Below are positions 16,654 through 25,145 of a stretch of 64,000 nt of DNA, in pieces. How positions within the stretch are numbered: the first letter of the stretch is position 1; each line of letters starts with the position of its first letter. The position numbers and the translations under genes are program-made. The stretch covers positions 1 through 64,000 of the forward strand of contig JAFSPG010000001.1 in NCBI GenBank assembly GCA_017443025.1. The letters are read 5' to 3'. The notes under the pieces were generated by a model. That model ran no database searches. It was not told where the DNA came from and saw only the letters and a program-made list of their open reading frames with translations. The stretch is from Bacteroidales bacterium. Lineage in GTDB: Bacteria > Bacteroidota > Bacteroidia > Bacteroidales > UBA932.

Positions 16654-17750
16654 TAATCGCAACCATCATATTCCACGCAGTCGTAGTACTGCCGGACATT
16701 ATCCTGTTCAGAAAGTACATCAAAGCCCGCAAAAGCCTGCTGTGGAACTTGTTGTGGTGGCTGCCGACGAGCCTGCTGGTGCTCGCCGTAGTCGGAGGCA
16801 TAGCCGGCTTCTGGCACAGTTTCTTCATGCGGGCCATATATGCTCTGGTGTTTCTGGCTGTTATTCCAAAACTGCTGTTTACCCTTTTCTTCAAACTCAC
16901 CGGAGTAAAGGTGGCGGCAGGGATAGCTGCATTGTCAGTGCTGGGAGCCCTTTACGGCTTTGTTTTCGGTTTCAACCGCCTGGCGGTCCGCGAGGAGGTC
17001 TTTGAGAGCGTCGGCGTTCCTGCATCCTTTGACGGGTACCGCATAGTGCAGCTCTCAGACCTGCACCTCGGAACCTATCCGGCATCCGGGAAGATGCTGA
17101 AGAAAGTCGCCTCCAAAGTTGCTGAATTGAAGCCCGACCTGATTGTTTTTACAGGCGACCTCGTGAATGTTTCTCCAGAAGAGATTGAACCGTTCGCTGA
17201 AACTCTGTCTTCTCTGTCAGCTCCGGACGGAGTATTATCAGTGCTGGGGAACCACGATTACGGCTTCCGCCGCGAAGAGACTGCCGCCCAGGCCCTTGAA
17301 ATGACTGCAGCCGAGCGGGCGCTCGGCTGGGAGGTGCTCAATAACGGCAATGCTGTAATCAGGCGCGGAGCAGACTCACTCTTCGTGGCCGGAGTGGAGA
17401 ATACCAGCAAAGGTTTCTTCATCTCGCGCGGCGACCTCCCGGCAGCCCTTTCCGGCATCCCCGGCGGAGCTTTCATAATCCTGCTCACGCACGATCCTAA
17501 GCATTGGGAGCAGGAAGTACTCTCCGCCGAGCCCCGCGTGGCCCTTACCCTCTCGGGCCACACCCACGCCATGCAGTTCAAGCTCGGCCGCATCAGCCCC
17601 GCCGCGCTGATGTTCCACCAGTGGAGCGGCAAATACCTGTCCGAAGACGGAGAACAGATGCTCAACGTCTCCGAAGGCATCGGAGGCATAGTCCCCATCC
17701 GCCTCGGCTCCTGGCCCGAACTCTGCGTGATTACCCTTGTGAAGAAGTAG
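16650..17750 (+). CDS. Membrane-anchored calcineurin-like metallophosphoesterase
   Basis: The 366-residue protein has four hydrophobic segments in residues 1-115 (e.g. MIIATIIFHAVVVLPDIILF and SLLVLAVVGGIAGFW), then a metallophosphoesterase domain with all metal motifs: VQLSDLHLGTYP (about 130), VFTGDLVN (about 168), LGNHDYG (about 200), LLTHDPKHW (about 283) and LSGHTHAMQF (about 303). This is the YkuE/YaeI-like architecture, in which the active site faces the cytoplasm or envelope; the substrate may be a phospholipid or nucleotide. It shares ATGA with the AraC gene and is probably controlled with it. Confidence 0.92.
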   Translation: MIIATIIFHAVVVLPDIILFRKYIKARKSLLWNLLWWLPTSLLVLAVVGGIAGFWHSFFMRAIYALVFLAVIPKLLFTLFFKLTGVKVAAGIAALSVLGALYGFVFGFNRLAVREEVFESVGVPASFDGYRIVQLSDLHLGTYPASGKMLKKVASKVAELKPDLIVFTGDLVNVSPEEIEPFAETLSSLSAPDGVLSVLGNHDYGFRREETAAQALEMTAAERALGWEVLNNGNAVIRRGADSLFVAGVENTSKGFFISRGDLPAALSGIPGGAFIILLTHDPKHWEQEVLSAEPRVALTLSGHTHAMQFKLGRISPAALMFHQWSGKYLSEDGEQMLNVSEGIGGIVPIRLGSWPELCVITLVKK

Positions 17751-17769
17751 ATTTATAAATGCCTCAAGG

Positions 17770-18285
17770 CTAAGATTTCACGTCTGCATTGATGGCTTTG
17801 GCAACTTTTTCAGCCACGACGGTTCCGATGATAACCTTGCCATCTTCATCAAGTAAGTAGAGGGACGGTATCCACTTGACATGATAATCAGCGCCGATGA
17901 CGGATTCTTTCTTCCCAGCCGGGTCAAACAGTTGAACGCCGCCCAGATTGTTATCTGTCACATATGTCTTGAAGGCATCGAAGGTTCGGTCGAAAGATAC
18001 CGAGACAAACGCCACCTTTGATGTATCAGCCGAAGCCTGCATTGCCTTAAGCAGTGGCACTTCTGCGCGACAGTCAGGGCACCAGGAAGCCCAGAAAATC
18101 AAAACCACCTTGCGGCCTCTGAGATCTGAGATGCTGAAACTCTTTCCCTCGATGTCGTTGAGTTGAAACTCAGGGGCTACCGCTCCGGGAGAAAGCATCC
18201 CGACCGCATATTTCAAATCCGGATCTTCCTCTACGACGTTTTGCGCCCGGAGAGAGATACCCGCCCACACAGTGAGGGCTGCCAT
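17770..18285 (-). CDS. TlpA-like thioredoxin-fold thiol:disulfide oxidoreductase
   Basis: The 171-residue protein has a redoxin domain from about residue 32 (PEFQLNDIEGKSFSISDLRG) with the catalytic pair in FWASWCPDCRAEVPLL (about 67-82) and the cis-Pro region WIPSLYLLDEDG (about 137-148). It probably reduces or isomerises disulfides in the periplasm. From ATG 18283-18285 the start is MAALTVWAGISLRAQ, a hydrophobic core without the usual positive n-region. Upstream and in frame are codons for I-E-K-R-F-L-F beginning with ATC at 18304-18306, right after a stop. Those would complete a classic signal peptide if the ATC were an ATG, so the annotated start may not be the ancestral one. Confidence 0.85.
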   Translation of the reverse strand: MAALTVWAGISLRAQNVVEEDPDLKYAVGMLSPGAVAPEFQLNDIEGKSFSISDLRGRKVVLIFWASWCPDCRAEVPLLKAMQASADTSKVAFVSVSFDRTFDAFKTYVTDNNLGGVQLFDPAGKKESVIGADYHVKWIPSLYLLDEDGKVIIGTVVAEKVAKAINADVKS

Positions 18286-18343
18286 AAATAAGAATCTTTT
18301 CTCGATTTTTTAACACAATATAAGAAATCCAATTGATTCAAAC

Positions 18344-18370
18344 AAAAAAACCGGTCGAATGACCGGCTTT
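18344..18370 (-). terminator. Terminator after the tRNA-Lys pair
   Basis: On the minus strand CCGGTC-ATTC-GACCGG forms a 6-bp hairpin followed by seven T residues, just downstream of tRNA-Lys(CTT). Confidence 0.8.
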
Positions 18371-18371
18371 C

Positions 18372-18447
18372 TGGTGCTCCCTCAGGGGCTCGAACCCTGG
18401 ACCCCAACATTAAGAGTGTCGTGCTCTACCAACTGAGCTAAGGAAGC
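18372..18447 (-). tRNA. tRNA-Lys (anticodon CTT), CCA encoded
   Basis: Cloverleaf GCTTCCT - TA - GCTC...GAGC - A - CGACA CTCTTAA TGTTG - T-arm CAGGG TTCGAGC CCCTG - AGGGAGC - A, followed by an encoded CCA (18374-18372). The loop CTCTTAA gives anticodon CTT, lysine. The acceptor pairs fully with one G-T pair. Confidence 0.93.
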
Positions 18448-18457
18448 GTATTTCTCG

Positions 18458-18530
18458 TGACCCGTTCGGGGCTCGAACCCGAGACCCCCACATTAAAAGT
18501 GTGATGCTCTACCAACTGAGCTAACGAGTC
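18458..18530 (-). tRNA. tRNA-Lys (anticodon TTT)
   Basis: Cloverleaf GACTCGT - TA - GCTC...GAGC - A - TCACA CTTTTAA TGTGG - T-arm TCGGG TTCGAGC CCCGA - ACGGGTC - A. The loop CTTTTAA gives anticodon TTT, lysine. CCA is not encoded (CGA follows). It lies 10 bases upstream of tRNA-Lys(CTT); the two tandem isoacceptors probably share a transcript. Confidence 0.93.
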
Positions 18531-18631
18531 TTCCCATCTCCCCGTTCAAAACGGGATTGCAAAGGTATATTCTCTTGCGGAAACTTCCAAATCTTTTTTG
18601 ATTTTTTTTGCTTCCGCTATCAAATCTGCAA

Positions 18632-19672
18632 CTACGCAGAGAATTTCTTGATGTCCTGCTCGTCGGACAGGCGGCAGACGAGGAGATTCCCGCTCTGGAG
18701 GGAAACGATGTAATCGTCGAGCCCCTGCACTACTACCCTGCCCTCCTGCGGCACGTGGACCATGCAGCCGTGGCAGTCGAAAAGACGTACATCGCCGCCG
18801 ACTACGCTGTTGCCGCCTTCATCAGCGGAGATATGCTCACGAACTGCTCCCCAGGTGCCAAGATCGCTCCATACGGGATTGCAGGCAATGACGTATATGT
18901 CCGGTGATTTCTCCATCACGGCATAATCGATGGATATCTTTTCGCACTTGCAGAAATGCTCCTTAAGAGCGGCATCCTCGCCGGCAGTGAAAAGATGAGG
19001 TTCAATCTCGTCCATCACCCCGCAAATCTGAGGCGCGTACTTTCTGAGCTGGGCGTTAATGGTAGCTACATTCCAGACAAAAATCCCTGCGTTCCAGAAA
19101 TAATTACCTGCCGCGAGATACAGCTCTGCTGTAGCCAGATTGGGTTTTTCCTTAAATTCGGATACCTTGACGACCTTTTCCTCGGCCACCTCGGCGGCGC
19201 AGATATACCCGTAGCCGGTTTCGGGGCGGGTTGGTTTTATACCGATGGTAACTATCTTCTGACTTCCGTGAACTGCCTCGACAGCCTGGCCTATCATCGA
19301 AACGAACTTTTCGGTATCTACGACAAGTGCATCTGAGGGAGTCACGACGACATCTGCGGCAGGCGCCACGCGGGCAATCTTGCGGCAGGCGTAGGCTATA
19401 CAGGGAGCGGTGTTGCGGCCTTCGGGCTCACAAAGGATATGATCATCCGGAATTCCGGGCAGCTGAGCCCTGACGATATCGGCATAGGCGGCAGATGTCA
19501 CCACCCAGAAATTCTCAATTGGAGCCACTGGAAGAAAACGGTCGACCGTCATCTGTATCATGGTGCGCCCGACGCCCAGAACGTCGATAAACTGCTTGGG
19601 CATGGCCGGGGTGCTGATTGGCCACAAACGACTGCCGATGCCACCGGCCATTATAACTACGTGGGTTGCCAT
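18632..19672 (-). CDS. manC: Mannose-1-phosphate guanylyltransferase
   Basis: The 346-residue cytoplasmic enzyme makes GDP-mannose from mannose-1-phosphate and GTP. Seen are the nucleotide-binding start VVIMAGGIGSRLWPISTPAM (residues 5-24) with PKQF, the CEPEGRNTAPCIAYACR motif (about 80-96) and FKEKPNLATAELYLAAGNYF (about 173-192). The C-terminal phosphomannose isomerase domain of the long form is absent; length fits the short monofunctional form. GDP-mannose feeds capsule, LPS and GDP-fucose synthesis. It starts 9 bases after folE, forming an odd but tight two-gene operon. Confidence 0.93.
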   Translation of the reverse strand: MATHVVIMAGGIGSRLWPISTPAMPKQFIDVLGVGRTMIQMTVDRFLPVAPIENFWVVTSAAYADIVRAQLPGIPDDHILCEPEGRNTAPCIAYACRKIARVAPAADVVVTPSDALVVDTEKFVSMIGQAVEAVHGSQKIVTIGIKPTRPETGYGYICAAEVAEEKVVKVSEFKEKPNLATAELYLAAGNYFWNAGIFVWNVATINAQLRKYAPQICGVMDEIEPHLFTAGEDAALKEHFCKCEKISIDYAVMEKSPDIYVIACNPVWSDLGTWGAVREHISADEGGNSVVGGDVRLFDCHGCMVHVPQEGRVVVQGLDDYIVSLQSGNLLVCRLSDEQDIKKFSA

Positions 19673-19681
19673 CAGATAAAG

Positions 19682-20269
19682 CTATTTTATAAGGTTCAGG
19701 AATTCGCTTCTGGTGCGGAGCGAAGTAAGGAAGGCACCGGAGAATGCCGATGTCGTAGTGGTTGCGTTGGATTTCTCCACTCCCCTGATTGACATACAGG
19801 TATGCAGGGCCTCGATGACAACGGCTACGCCGAGAGGCTTGAGGGCCTCCTGCAGGGCGTCACGGATCTGAACGGTAAGCCTCTCCTGTACTTGAAGGCG
19901 TCGGGCATAGGTTTCGACCACCCTGGCCACCTTGCTCAGGCCGGTAATCTTGCCGTTGGGGATATATGCAACGTGAGCCTTGCCGATGAAAGGCAGCATA
20001 TGATGCTCGCAGAGTGAATACAACTCTATATCCTTTACAAGGACCATCTGCTGATACTTCTCGTCAAAGAGGGCGGATTTGACGATGACGGTTCCATCCT
20101 CATGATAGCCCCGGGTAAGATACTGTAGCGACTTGGCCACCCGCTCGGGTGTCTTCAGCAGCCCCTCTCGGGATGTATCCTCACCGAGAAGTTCCAAAAT
20201 CTCCTTGACCCTGGCGGCAATTTCGCCGGTCACCTTCTCGTCATAATCGTCAATTCTCCTATAGGCCAT
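19682..20269 (-). CDS. folE: GTP cyclohydrolase I
   Basis: The 195-residue enzyme converts GTP to dihydroneopterin triphosphate, first step of folate/pterin synthesis. The family signature appears as [20 protein letters not shown] (about residues 80-99; zinc Cys and His) with the third zinc Cys in [13 protein letters not shown] (about 152-164) and [10 protein letters not shown] following. The ATG at 20267-20269 is chosen over an in-frame TTG nine codons upstream because GAGG lies 8 bases before it. A -7 element TATTTTTG is at 20308-20315 on the minus strand. manC follows after 9 bases. Confidence 0.95.
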   Translation of the reverse strand: MAYRRIDDYDEKVTGEIAARVKEILELLGEDTSREGLLKTPERVAKSLQYLTRGYHEDGTVIVKSALFDEKYQQMVLVKDIELYSLCEHHMLPFIGKAHVAYIPNGKITGLSKVARVVETYARRLQVQERLTVQIRDALQEALKPLGVAVVIEALHTCMSIRGVEKSNATTTTSAFSGAFLTSLRTRSEFLNLIK

Positions 20270-20325
20270 ACAATTACCTCTATTGCGTTTTTTCAAAATT
20301 GCTGATGCAAAAATAGATATTTTTT

Positions 20326-20356
20326 ATTTATTGTGTCGATTTTTTGTCTATATTTG
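20326..20356 (+). promoter_or_regulatory. Promoter of the DUF2795 gene
   Basis: TTTA at 20326-20329, 19 bases, TATATTTG at 20349-20356. It lies back to back with the folE promoter region. Confidence 0.6.
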
Positions 20357-20418
20357 TCGCCCCAAATAGAAAAAGGTATTGAAATACAACGAATTAATTA
20401 ACAATAACCGATAGCGAT

Positions 20419-20640
20419 ATGTATTGGACACTTGAACTAGCCAGCAGCCTGGACGATGCTCCGTGGCCGGCAACCAAAGAAGAACTGATTGACTACGCCA
20501 ACCGTTCCGGCGCCCCCGAAGAAGTTATCGAGAACCTCCAGGAACTTGAGGAAGAAAACGAGGTGTACGAAAGCATCGAGGACATCTGGCCCGACTACCC
20601 CACCAAAGAAGACTTCTTCTTTAACGAGGAGGAGTATTAA
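20419..20640 (+). CDS. DUF2795 domain-containing small protein
   Basis: The 73-residue acidic protein begins MYWTLELASSLDDAPWPATK and continues EELIDYANRSGAPEEVIENL, ending IWPDYPTKEDFFFNEEEY. This is the full-length form of a very conserved small Bacteroidota protein that I recognise as the DUF2795 family; no function is established. It is soluble, with no signal peptide. It has its own promoter and is followed by a strong hairpin, so it is an independent, probably well expressed gene. Confidence 0.88.
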   Translation: MYWTLELASSLDDAPWPATKEELIDYANRSGAPEEVIENLQELEEENEVYESIEDIWPDYPTKEDFFFNEEEY

Positions 20641-20661
20641 TTTGGCGAACAAATAGTTACA

Positions 20662-20692
20662 AATAATCCCGCAGCTATACCGCGGGATTATT
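20662..20692 (+). terminator. Strong hairpin terminator, possibly bidirectional
   Basis: Perfect 11-bp stem AATAATCCCGC / GCGGGATTATT with a 9-base loop, 22 bases after the DUF2795 stop. A-rich on the left and T-rich on the right, so it could also end the lipoprotein gene transcribed toward it from the right. Confidence 0.75.
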
Positions 20693-20719
20693 CATTTATA
20701 ATATGTCTCAGAGCGCATC

Positions 20720-22489
20720 TTAGTTGCGTTGCAGCTGAAGCTTAAACATACCAATGAAGAGACCTTGACTGTTCATGGGGATGAAGGGAGTCGAATGATA
20801 CATATCGTTGGATGAGTCATATTCAAGCATGATTACTCCGGAATCGGAAAGATCTGCAGTAACTGGATCATAGGGATAGGCGTAAAATTCGCCGTACGTA
20901 CTGTAGTCGAAAATAGCCTGTCCCGCCGGAATGGAAATGTCTCCGGAATCCAGGACGGTGGCATACACCGTGTATTGCTCATTCCAGAAGTTGGAAATAA
21001 GCACATTGTTGCCGCCGGATGCGGGTGACAGCTCTATTACCATCTCGTACTCATCGCTATATACCCAGTTTTCGCCGGAAGCATCCAATTGTAACTCAAT
21101 GACGGAGTATGTTCCCAGCGCCTTTGACAGTGGATCGTCTCCACCACCACCGCCACCACCGCCACCCTGGCCGTCCTGGACAGGGCGCAAATAGTAATGC
21201 TGGCTCATATTGTACGGATAGGACACGACGGGAAGGTCAGTGGTAGTCATATTCTGGCCTCGTACATAGTAATAACCTATCTGATACTTTTCCCAAATGC
21301 CTAAAACATATTCATTTCTGGTGGTACCGGACAAGTAAGCGTTGCTGATCAGTGAATGTCCGGAACTATACGAATCCGCCAGCGACTCTCCAGGGATAAA
21401 GATCTGATTTCCGTTAGGGCCGGTGATGAGTACACCATTGTCAATGGCTTCAAAGGAGCACTTCTGGTTCAGTTCCTGCACTTCTTCCTTGGAAGGCAGT
21501 CGCTGTCCGCTTCCGAACTGCTCAGCCAAATCTGATGAGGTATATCCGGCCTTCTGGTCAATACCCATCTCCCATGGCGATGAAGCTCTGCAATTGGTGG
21601 CTCCCCAGAGGCAGCTGAGGCCAAGATCCACGAATCCGCTTGTCTGGGCGAAGGACCGCAGGGAGACCTCGCGGGGCTCTCCGGCAAACGACTTCCCGGA
21701 AATAATCAGGAAAGGAGTATAGTAGAGTTTGTTGCCGGGTTCCGAGAACAGCGTGGCTTCCGTCTCATCGCCTACAAAGAAATGCAAGTTGCCATTGACA
21801 AAATACCCCTGACCGATATCCAGAACAATTGCGTCTCCTGGAGTATTCTCACGACTGGCATTATCGAGCTTGGAGGCAAACTGCCCGGTAACTGCGTCCC
21901 TGCTGGAAGACCACACAAATCCCCTCCGTACCGTTTCCTTGGCACTGAGGGAACTCATATCCACCTTGCCGGAGATATCGGCCTGGAAGAAAGTGATATT
22001 CTTGGCTTCGCCTGCCGAAATGCTTCCGTTATATTTGAGTTCCTTAGTGGTAAAAGAGCCTATCTTGGAAGCCAGACCAATTTGATCAAAATACGGCTCC
22101 CAATCAACATAGTCGCCCCATTCGAGAAAACTTTGATAGTAATAAGTCTTCCCGGCCTTTAGATCCGGAATCGTAACGGTAAACTCCCTGCCGTTCCGAA
22201 CCCCGACTTCCCGGCGATTCAACGAATTCTTGTTCTCTCCGTACCATACTCCCACCCTAAACACAAGACCATTGGCAGCAGCAGCGGCTGATAGCTCATC
22301 GGTAATATTTACGTATCCTTTAACGTCGGCATAGGTCATTCCAGTACCCAGGACCGCACCGGTGACTGCTCTATCGTTCGTATTATTGGCCCCCGAGTTG
22401 CCACCTATTCCGTCAGAAGAGGAGTCTTTTGAGCAGGCGGAGAATAATGCCAAAAGGGCTGCGATAAGGAAAAAAGCAGTTCGTTTCAT
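20720..22489 (-). CDS. Multidomain surface lipoprotein with FISUMP-like segment and poly-Gly linker
   Basis: Starting at ATG 22487-22489 the 589-residue protein has a lipoprotein signal (MKRTAFFLIAALLALFSACS, Cys 19). Residues about 45-260 form two FN3/Ig-like units (RVGVWYGENKNSLNRREVGV; RRGFVWSSSRDAV). Next comes VDLGLSCLWGATNCRASSPW with LPSKEEVQELNQKC and VLITGPNGNQIFIPG, the pattern of the FISUMP/DUF1566-like surface domain common in Bacteroides lipoproteins. A linker of nine glycines precedes a last beta-rich domain (about 445-589). Likely exported to the cell surface; ligand unknown. It has a textbook promoter at 22513-22543. Confidence 0.75.
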   Translation of the reverse strand: MKRTAFFLIAALLALFSACSKDSSSDGIGGNSGANNTNDRAVTGAVLGTGMTYADVKGYVNITDELSAAAAANGLVFRVGVWYGENKNSLNRREVGVRNGREFTVTIPDLKAGKTYYYQSFLEWGDYVDWEPYFDQIGLASKIGSFTTKELKYNGSISAGEAKNITFFQADISGKVDMSSLSAKETVRRGFVWSSSRDAVTGQFASKLDNASRENTPGDAIVLDIGQGYFVNGNLHFFVGDETEATLFSEPGNKLYYTPFLIISGKSFAGEPREVSLRSFAQTSGFVDLGLSCLWGATNCRASSPWEMGIDQKAGYTSSDLAEQFGSGQRLPSKEEVQELNQKCSFEAIDNGVLITGPNGNQIFIPGESLADSYSSGHSLISNAYLSGTTRNEYVLGIWEKYQIGYYYVRGQNMTTTDLPVVSYPYNMSQHYYLRPVQDGQGGGGGGGGGDDPLSKALGTYSVIELQLDASGENWVYSDEYEMVIELSPASGGNNVLISNFWNEQYTVYATVLDSGDISIPAGQAIFDYSTYGEFYAYPYDPVTADLSDSGVIMLEYDSSNDMYHSTPFIPMNSQGLFIGMFKLQLQRN

Positions 22490-22512
22490 AAGGCAGAAAG
22501 GTCTAACTGCCA

Positions 22513-22543
22513 CAAATATAAATATTTATCTCAATTATGCAAA
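22513..22543 (-). promoter_or_regulatory. Promoter of the 589-aa lipoprotein gene
   Basis: Minus strand TTTG (22540-22543), 19 bases, TATATTTG (22513-22520): exact consensus. Confidence 0.75.
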
Positions 22544-22748
22544 ATCCTACCCAGTTAACATTTTGATTCTATCAATTAACAATTAGCAGTTGAACGCATC
22601 ATAATCTCCCCAGAAACAAACTGGAAGAAATTATTGGAAGCACTCGGCTATGAATAAATGCCAGAAGATAAAGTTTTAGAGGCAATTATTCATTTTTTAG
22701 AAACTGTTTTGTAAGTTTGTGGGAAATCACCACAACCTCCAAACAGTT

Positions 22749-25145
22749 ATGTCTCAGCCACAAAATGAAAAGAAGCTCAGGATGATGCATGTCGTCAACC
22801 TGATGTCAATCGCTTACGCCGACGGCGAAATCTCCGAAGAAGAAAAGGACATAGTCGTGAACATCGCCCAGAAACTTGAACTCACCGAAGAGGAGTTCAA
22901 TTTATGCTTCGTGCACTGGAAAAGCACCGAAGAGGAAGAAATACCCATCGCGGTACCCGAATCCGACGACGAACAGGTGGAATTCCTGAAGCATTTCACT
23001 CTGGTAATGATGGCCGATGGCACAATCGAAGACAGCGAGAAGGAACATCTGGCCAAAATCGCTGATATATTCGGCTACGACCCGGAGAAGGTGATTCCCA
23101 TGCTGATTAACGACGTGTATCAGGAATATTTTGCTGATGATGACGATGAAAGCGGTGATGAGGAAGAGGAGGAAGATGATCTTTTCGAGGATACCGACGA
23201 TGAGTCTCAGCTCGAGATGGGCAAAATCTATCTGGAGGAGAAGAATGTGGAGCAAGCCTTCGACGAACTGTTTCTCCCTGCCCTGCGGAATGGCGACGCC
23301 TGCTCATATTTCATGATTATCCCTAATACCGACACCCGACTATTCCGGCTTAGTCAGGAGCAGATTGATTTGGTGAAAGTGGCTGCGGGAAAGGGCTATC
23401 CCCTCGCCTATTATGTGCTCGGGCGTTATCATCAGGTAGTCAAACCCGAAAAGGGCTTCATAGCCAAGGCCAAACAGTGCCTCGAAAAGGCTCTTGACGG
23501 AGGCATAGCAGATGCCAGATGGGCTCTGAGCAGGCTCTACCTGTACGGATACCTGGGACAGGTTGACATGGACACATACAGGAAAGCTCTGGATAATGCC
23601 TTTGACGACGGCAGCATGCAGGCCTTCAAGCAGAAGCTTTCCGATATGATTCACGGCGAAGGTGGAGAAAGCTGCGACCCGAAATCAGCCATCAAGATTA
23701 TCGAGAACTTCCTCAGCAAAGACGAAGAATACGCCGCCATCTACCCCGACATGTGCTTCCTACTTGGCGAGGCACACCAGGGCACAGGCAACAAGAACAA
23801 GGCCGATCAGTGCTATGAGCAGGCCATAGACCACGGCTACTTCGAGGCCGAAGCAAAACGCTTCGAGAACCGAGTGGAAGGCCCAGACAAAGACTTCTAC
23901 AGAGAAACGATGTCGATGCTCCTTGACTTCGGCTGCGACTATAAGGATCCGGGCTGCTTCCTCGCCAGGGCTCTGGAGTACGCATACAACAGCGACAAGG
24001 AGGAAGACAAGAAGAAAAAAGCCGAGTGGCACAAGAAGATTAAGGATGACCTTACCTCGGCCTTTGAGCTCGGTAACGGCGACGCCGCTTATTATATTGG
24101 CCTCTACTGCTACAAGGGTTCATATGGTTTCGGCAAAGACTCTAAAGAGGCCTGGGACTGGTTCATCAAAGGACAGGACCTCGACAGCGGACTCGCCTTC
24201 GAGGGCACGGCTATGATGATTACCGACGGAGTCCATCCTTCAAATACCCCAGACGATTATCTCGAATACTGCAAGCGCGAAGCCCAGCTTCATGGGGTCG
24301 GCAAGCCCGCGAAGAGCAAGGAAGTTCCTGCCGTAGTTATAGTAAATCCGGAAGGCAAAGCTACCATTTACAAACTGGAGAAGGAGGAATGGTACAAGCT
24401 CAGCACCCTGATTGGAGCAAAGCGTCTTGCTCCCCTACGTCTCGACGCCCTTGACAAAATCGGCAAGGAAGCCGGTCTTGGCGAACATCTCGTGGCCTGG
24501 ATAGATATTGACGCCCCTCGCAAGGGCCTGGCGACAAATAAGACAGCATCATCATTCTACCCCGGAATAGTCGCGGGAGATGTGGTTCTTTCGCTGGCCG
24601 ACGGCCTGTATGATCCTATGCCCTTCTATGGCATTGACGAGGCCAAGGTCGCAGCAGAAGCCCTGAAGGCCAAGGTTACGGCAGTTGTCACAGACCTTAG
24701 CGAAGTCAGCAGCACAAAGAACGATTCCTTCGACTACAGCAATGTCAACCCTTACGTCGACCATGGTTATGTAGCCAGGATAGAGCCCGACGGCAAGGCC
24801 TATATAGTAGAAAACAGCCTCGCGGTATTCTCCCTCATTGAAGAAGAAATCTATGACCCGGCCCGACTTCCTAAACTGCACGAGATTGGCAAGAAGTTAG
24901 GGCTTAAAGGCCGCCTCACTCTTTGGACCGACAATTCTGCCCTGCGCAAGCAGCTGGCCATTTACAATAAGTTCACGAAGAACACCATTGCCTCGAAATT
25001 TTATCCCGGCCCCGTCGCTGACAACGCATTCATCGCAATGGAGGACGAAGACTGCCGCATCATGCTCTTCGACGACGCCGAACAGTTGAAGGCAGTCTGC
25101 CTTGCCCTCGGCGTCAAGCCCGAGGATATTCAGACCCAGGATTAA
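22749..25145 (+). CDS. TerB-domain / Sel1-repeat protein with duplicated C-terminal module
   Basis: From ATG 22749 the protein has 798 residues. Residues about 10-125 are a TerB-like helical domain with the usual pair of acidic loops (NLMSIAYADGEISEEEKDIV and VMMADGTIEDSEKEHLAKIA). An acidic spacer (DDDDESGDEEEEEDD) leads to Sel1/TPR-like repeats (about 165-510; e.g. YPLAYYVLGRYHQ, DAAYYIGLYCYKG). The C-terminal 250 residues hold two related modules (...LATNKTASSFYPGIVAGDVV and ...YNKFTKNTIASKFYPGPVAD) resembling DUF3846. No signal peptide; cytoplasmic. A -7 element TAAGTTTG is at 22712-22719. TerB proteins are linked to stress, tellurite and phage responses, but no ter genes are near. Function unknown. 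Confidence 0.75.
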   Translation: MSQPQNEKKLRMMHVVNLMSIAYADGEISEEEKDIVVNIAQKLELTEEEFNLCFVHWKSTEEEEIPIAVPESDDEQVEFLKHFTLVMMADGTIEDSEKEHLAKIADIFGYDPEKVIPMLINDVYQEYFADDDDESGDEEEEEDDLFEDTDDESQLEMGKIYLEEKNVEQAFDELFLPALRNGDACSYFMIIPNTDTRLFRLSQEQIDLVKVAAGKGYPLAYYVLGRYHQVVKPEKGFIAKAKQCLEKALDGGIADARWALSRLYLYGYLGQVDMDTYRKALDNAFDDGSMQAFKQKLSDMIHGEGGESCDPKSAIKIIENFLSKDEEYAAIYPDMCFLLGEAHQGTGNKNKADQCYEQAIDHGYFEAEAKRFENRVEGPDKDFYRETMSMLLDFGCDYKDPGCFLARALEYAYNSDKEEDKKKKAEWHKKIKDDLTSAFELGNGDAAYYIGLYCYKGSYGFGKDSKEAWDWFIKGQDLDSGLAFEGTAMMITDGVHPSNTPDDYLEYCKREAQLHGVGKPAKSKEVPAVVIVNPEGKATIYKLEKEEWYKLSTLIGAKRLAPLRLDALDKIGKEAGLGEHLVAWIDIDAPRKGLATNKTASSFYPGIVAGDVVLSLADGLYDPMPFYGIDEAKVAAEALKAKVTAVVTDLSEVSSTKNDSFDYSNVNPYVDHGYVARIEPDGKAYIVENSLAVFSLIEEEIYDPARLPKLHEIGKKLGLKGRLTLWTDNSALRKQLAIYNKFTKNTIASKFYPGPVADNAFIAMEDEDCRIMLFDDAEQLKAVCLALGVKPEDIQTQD

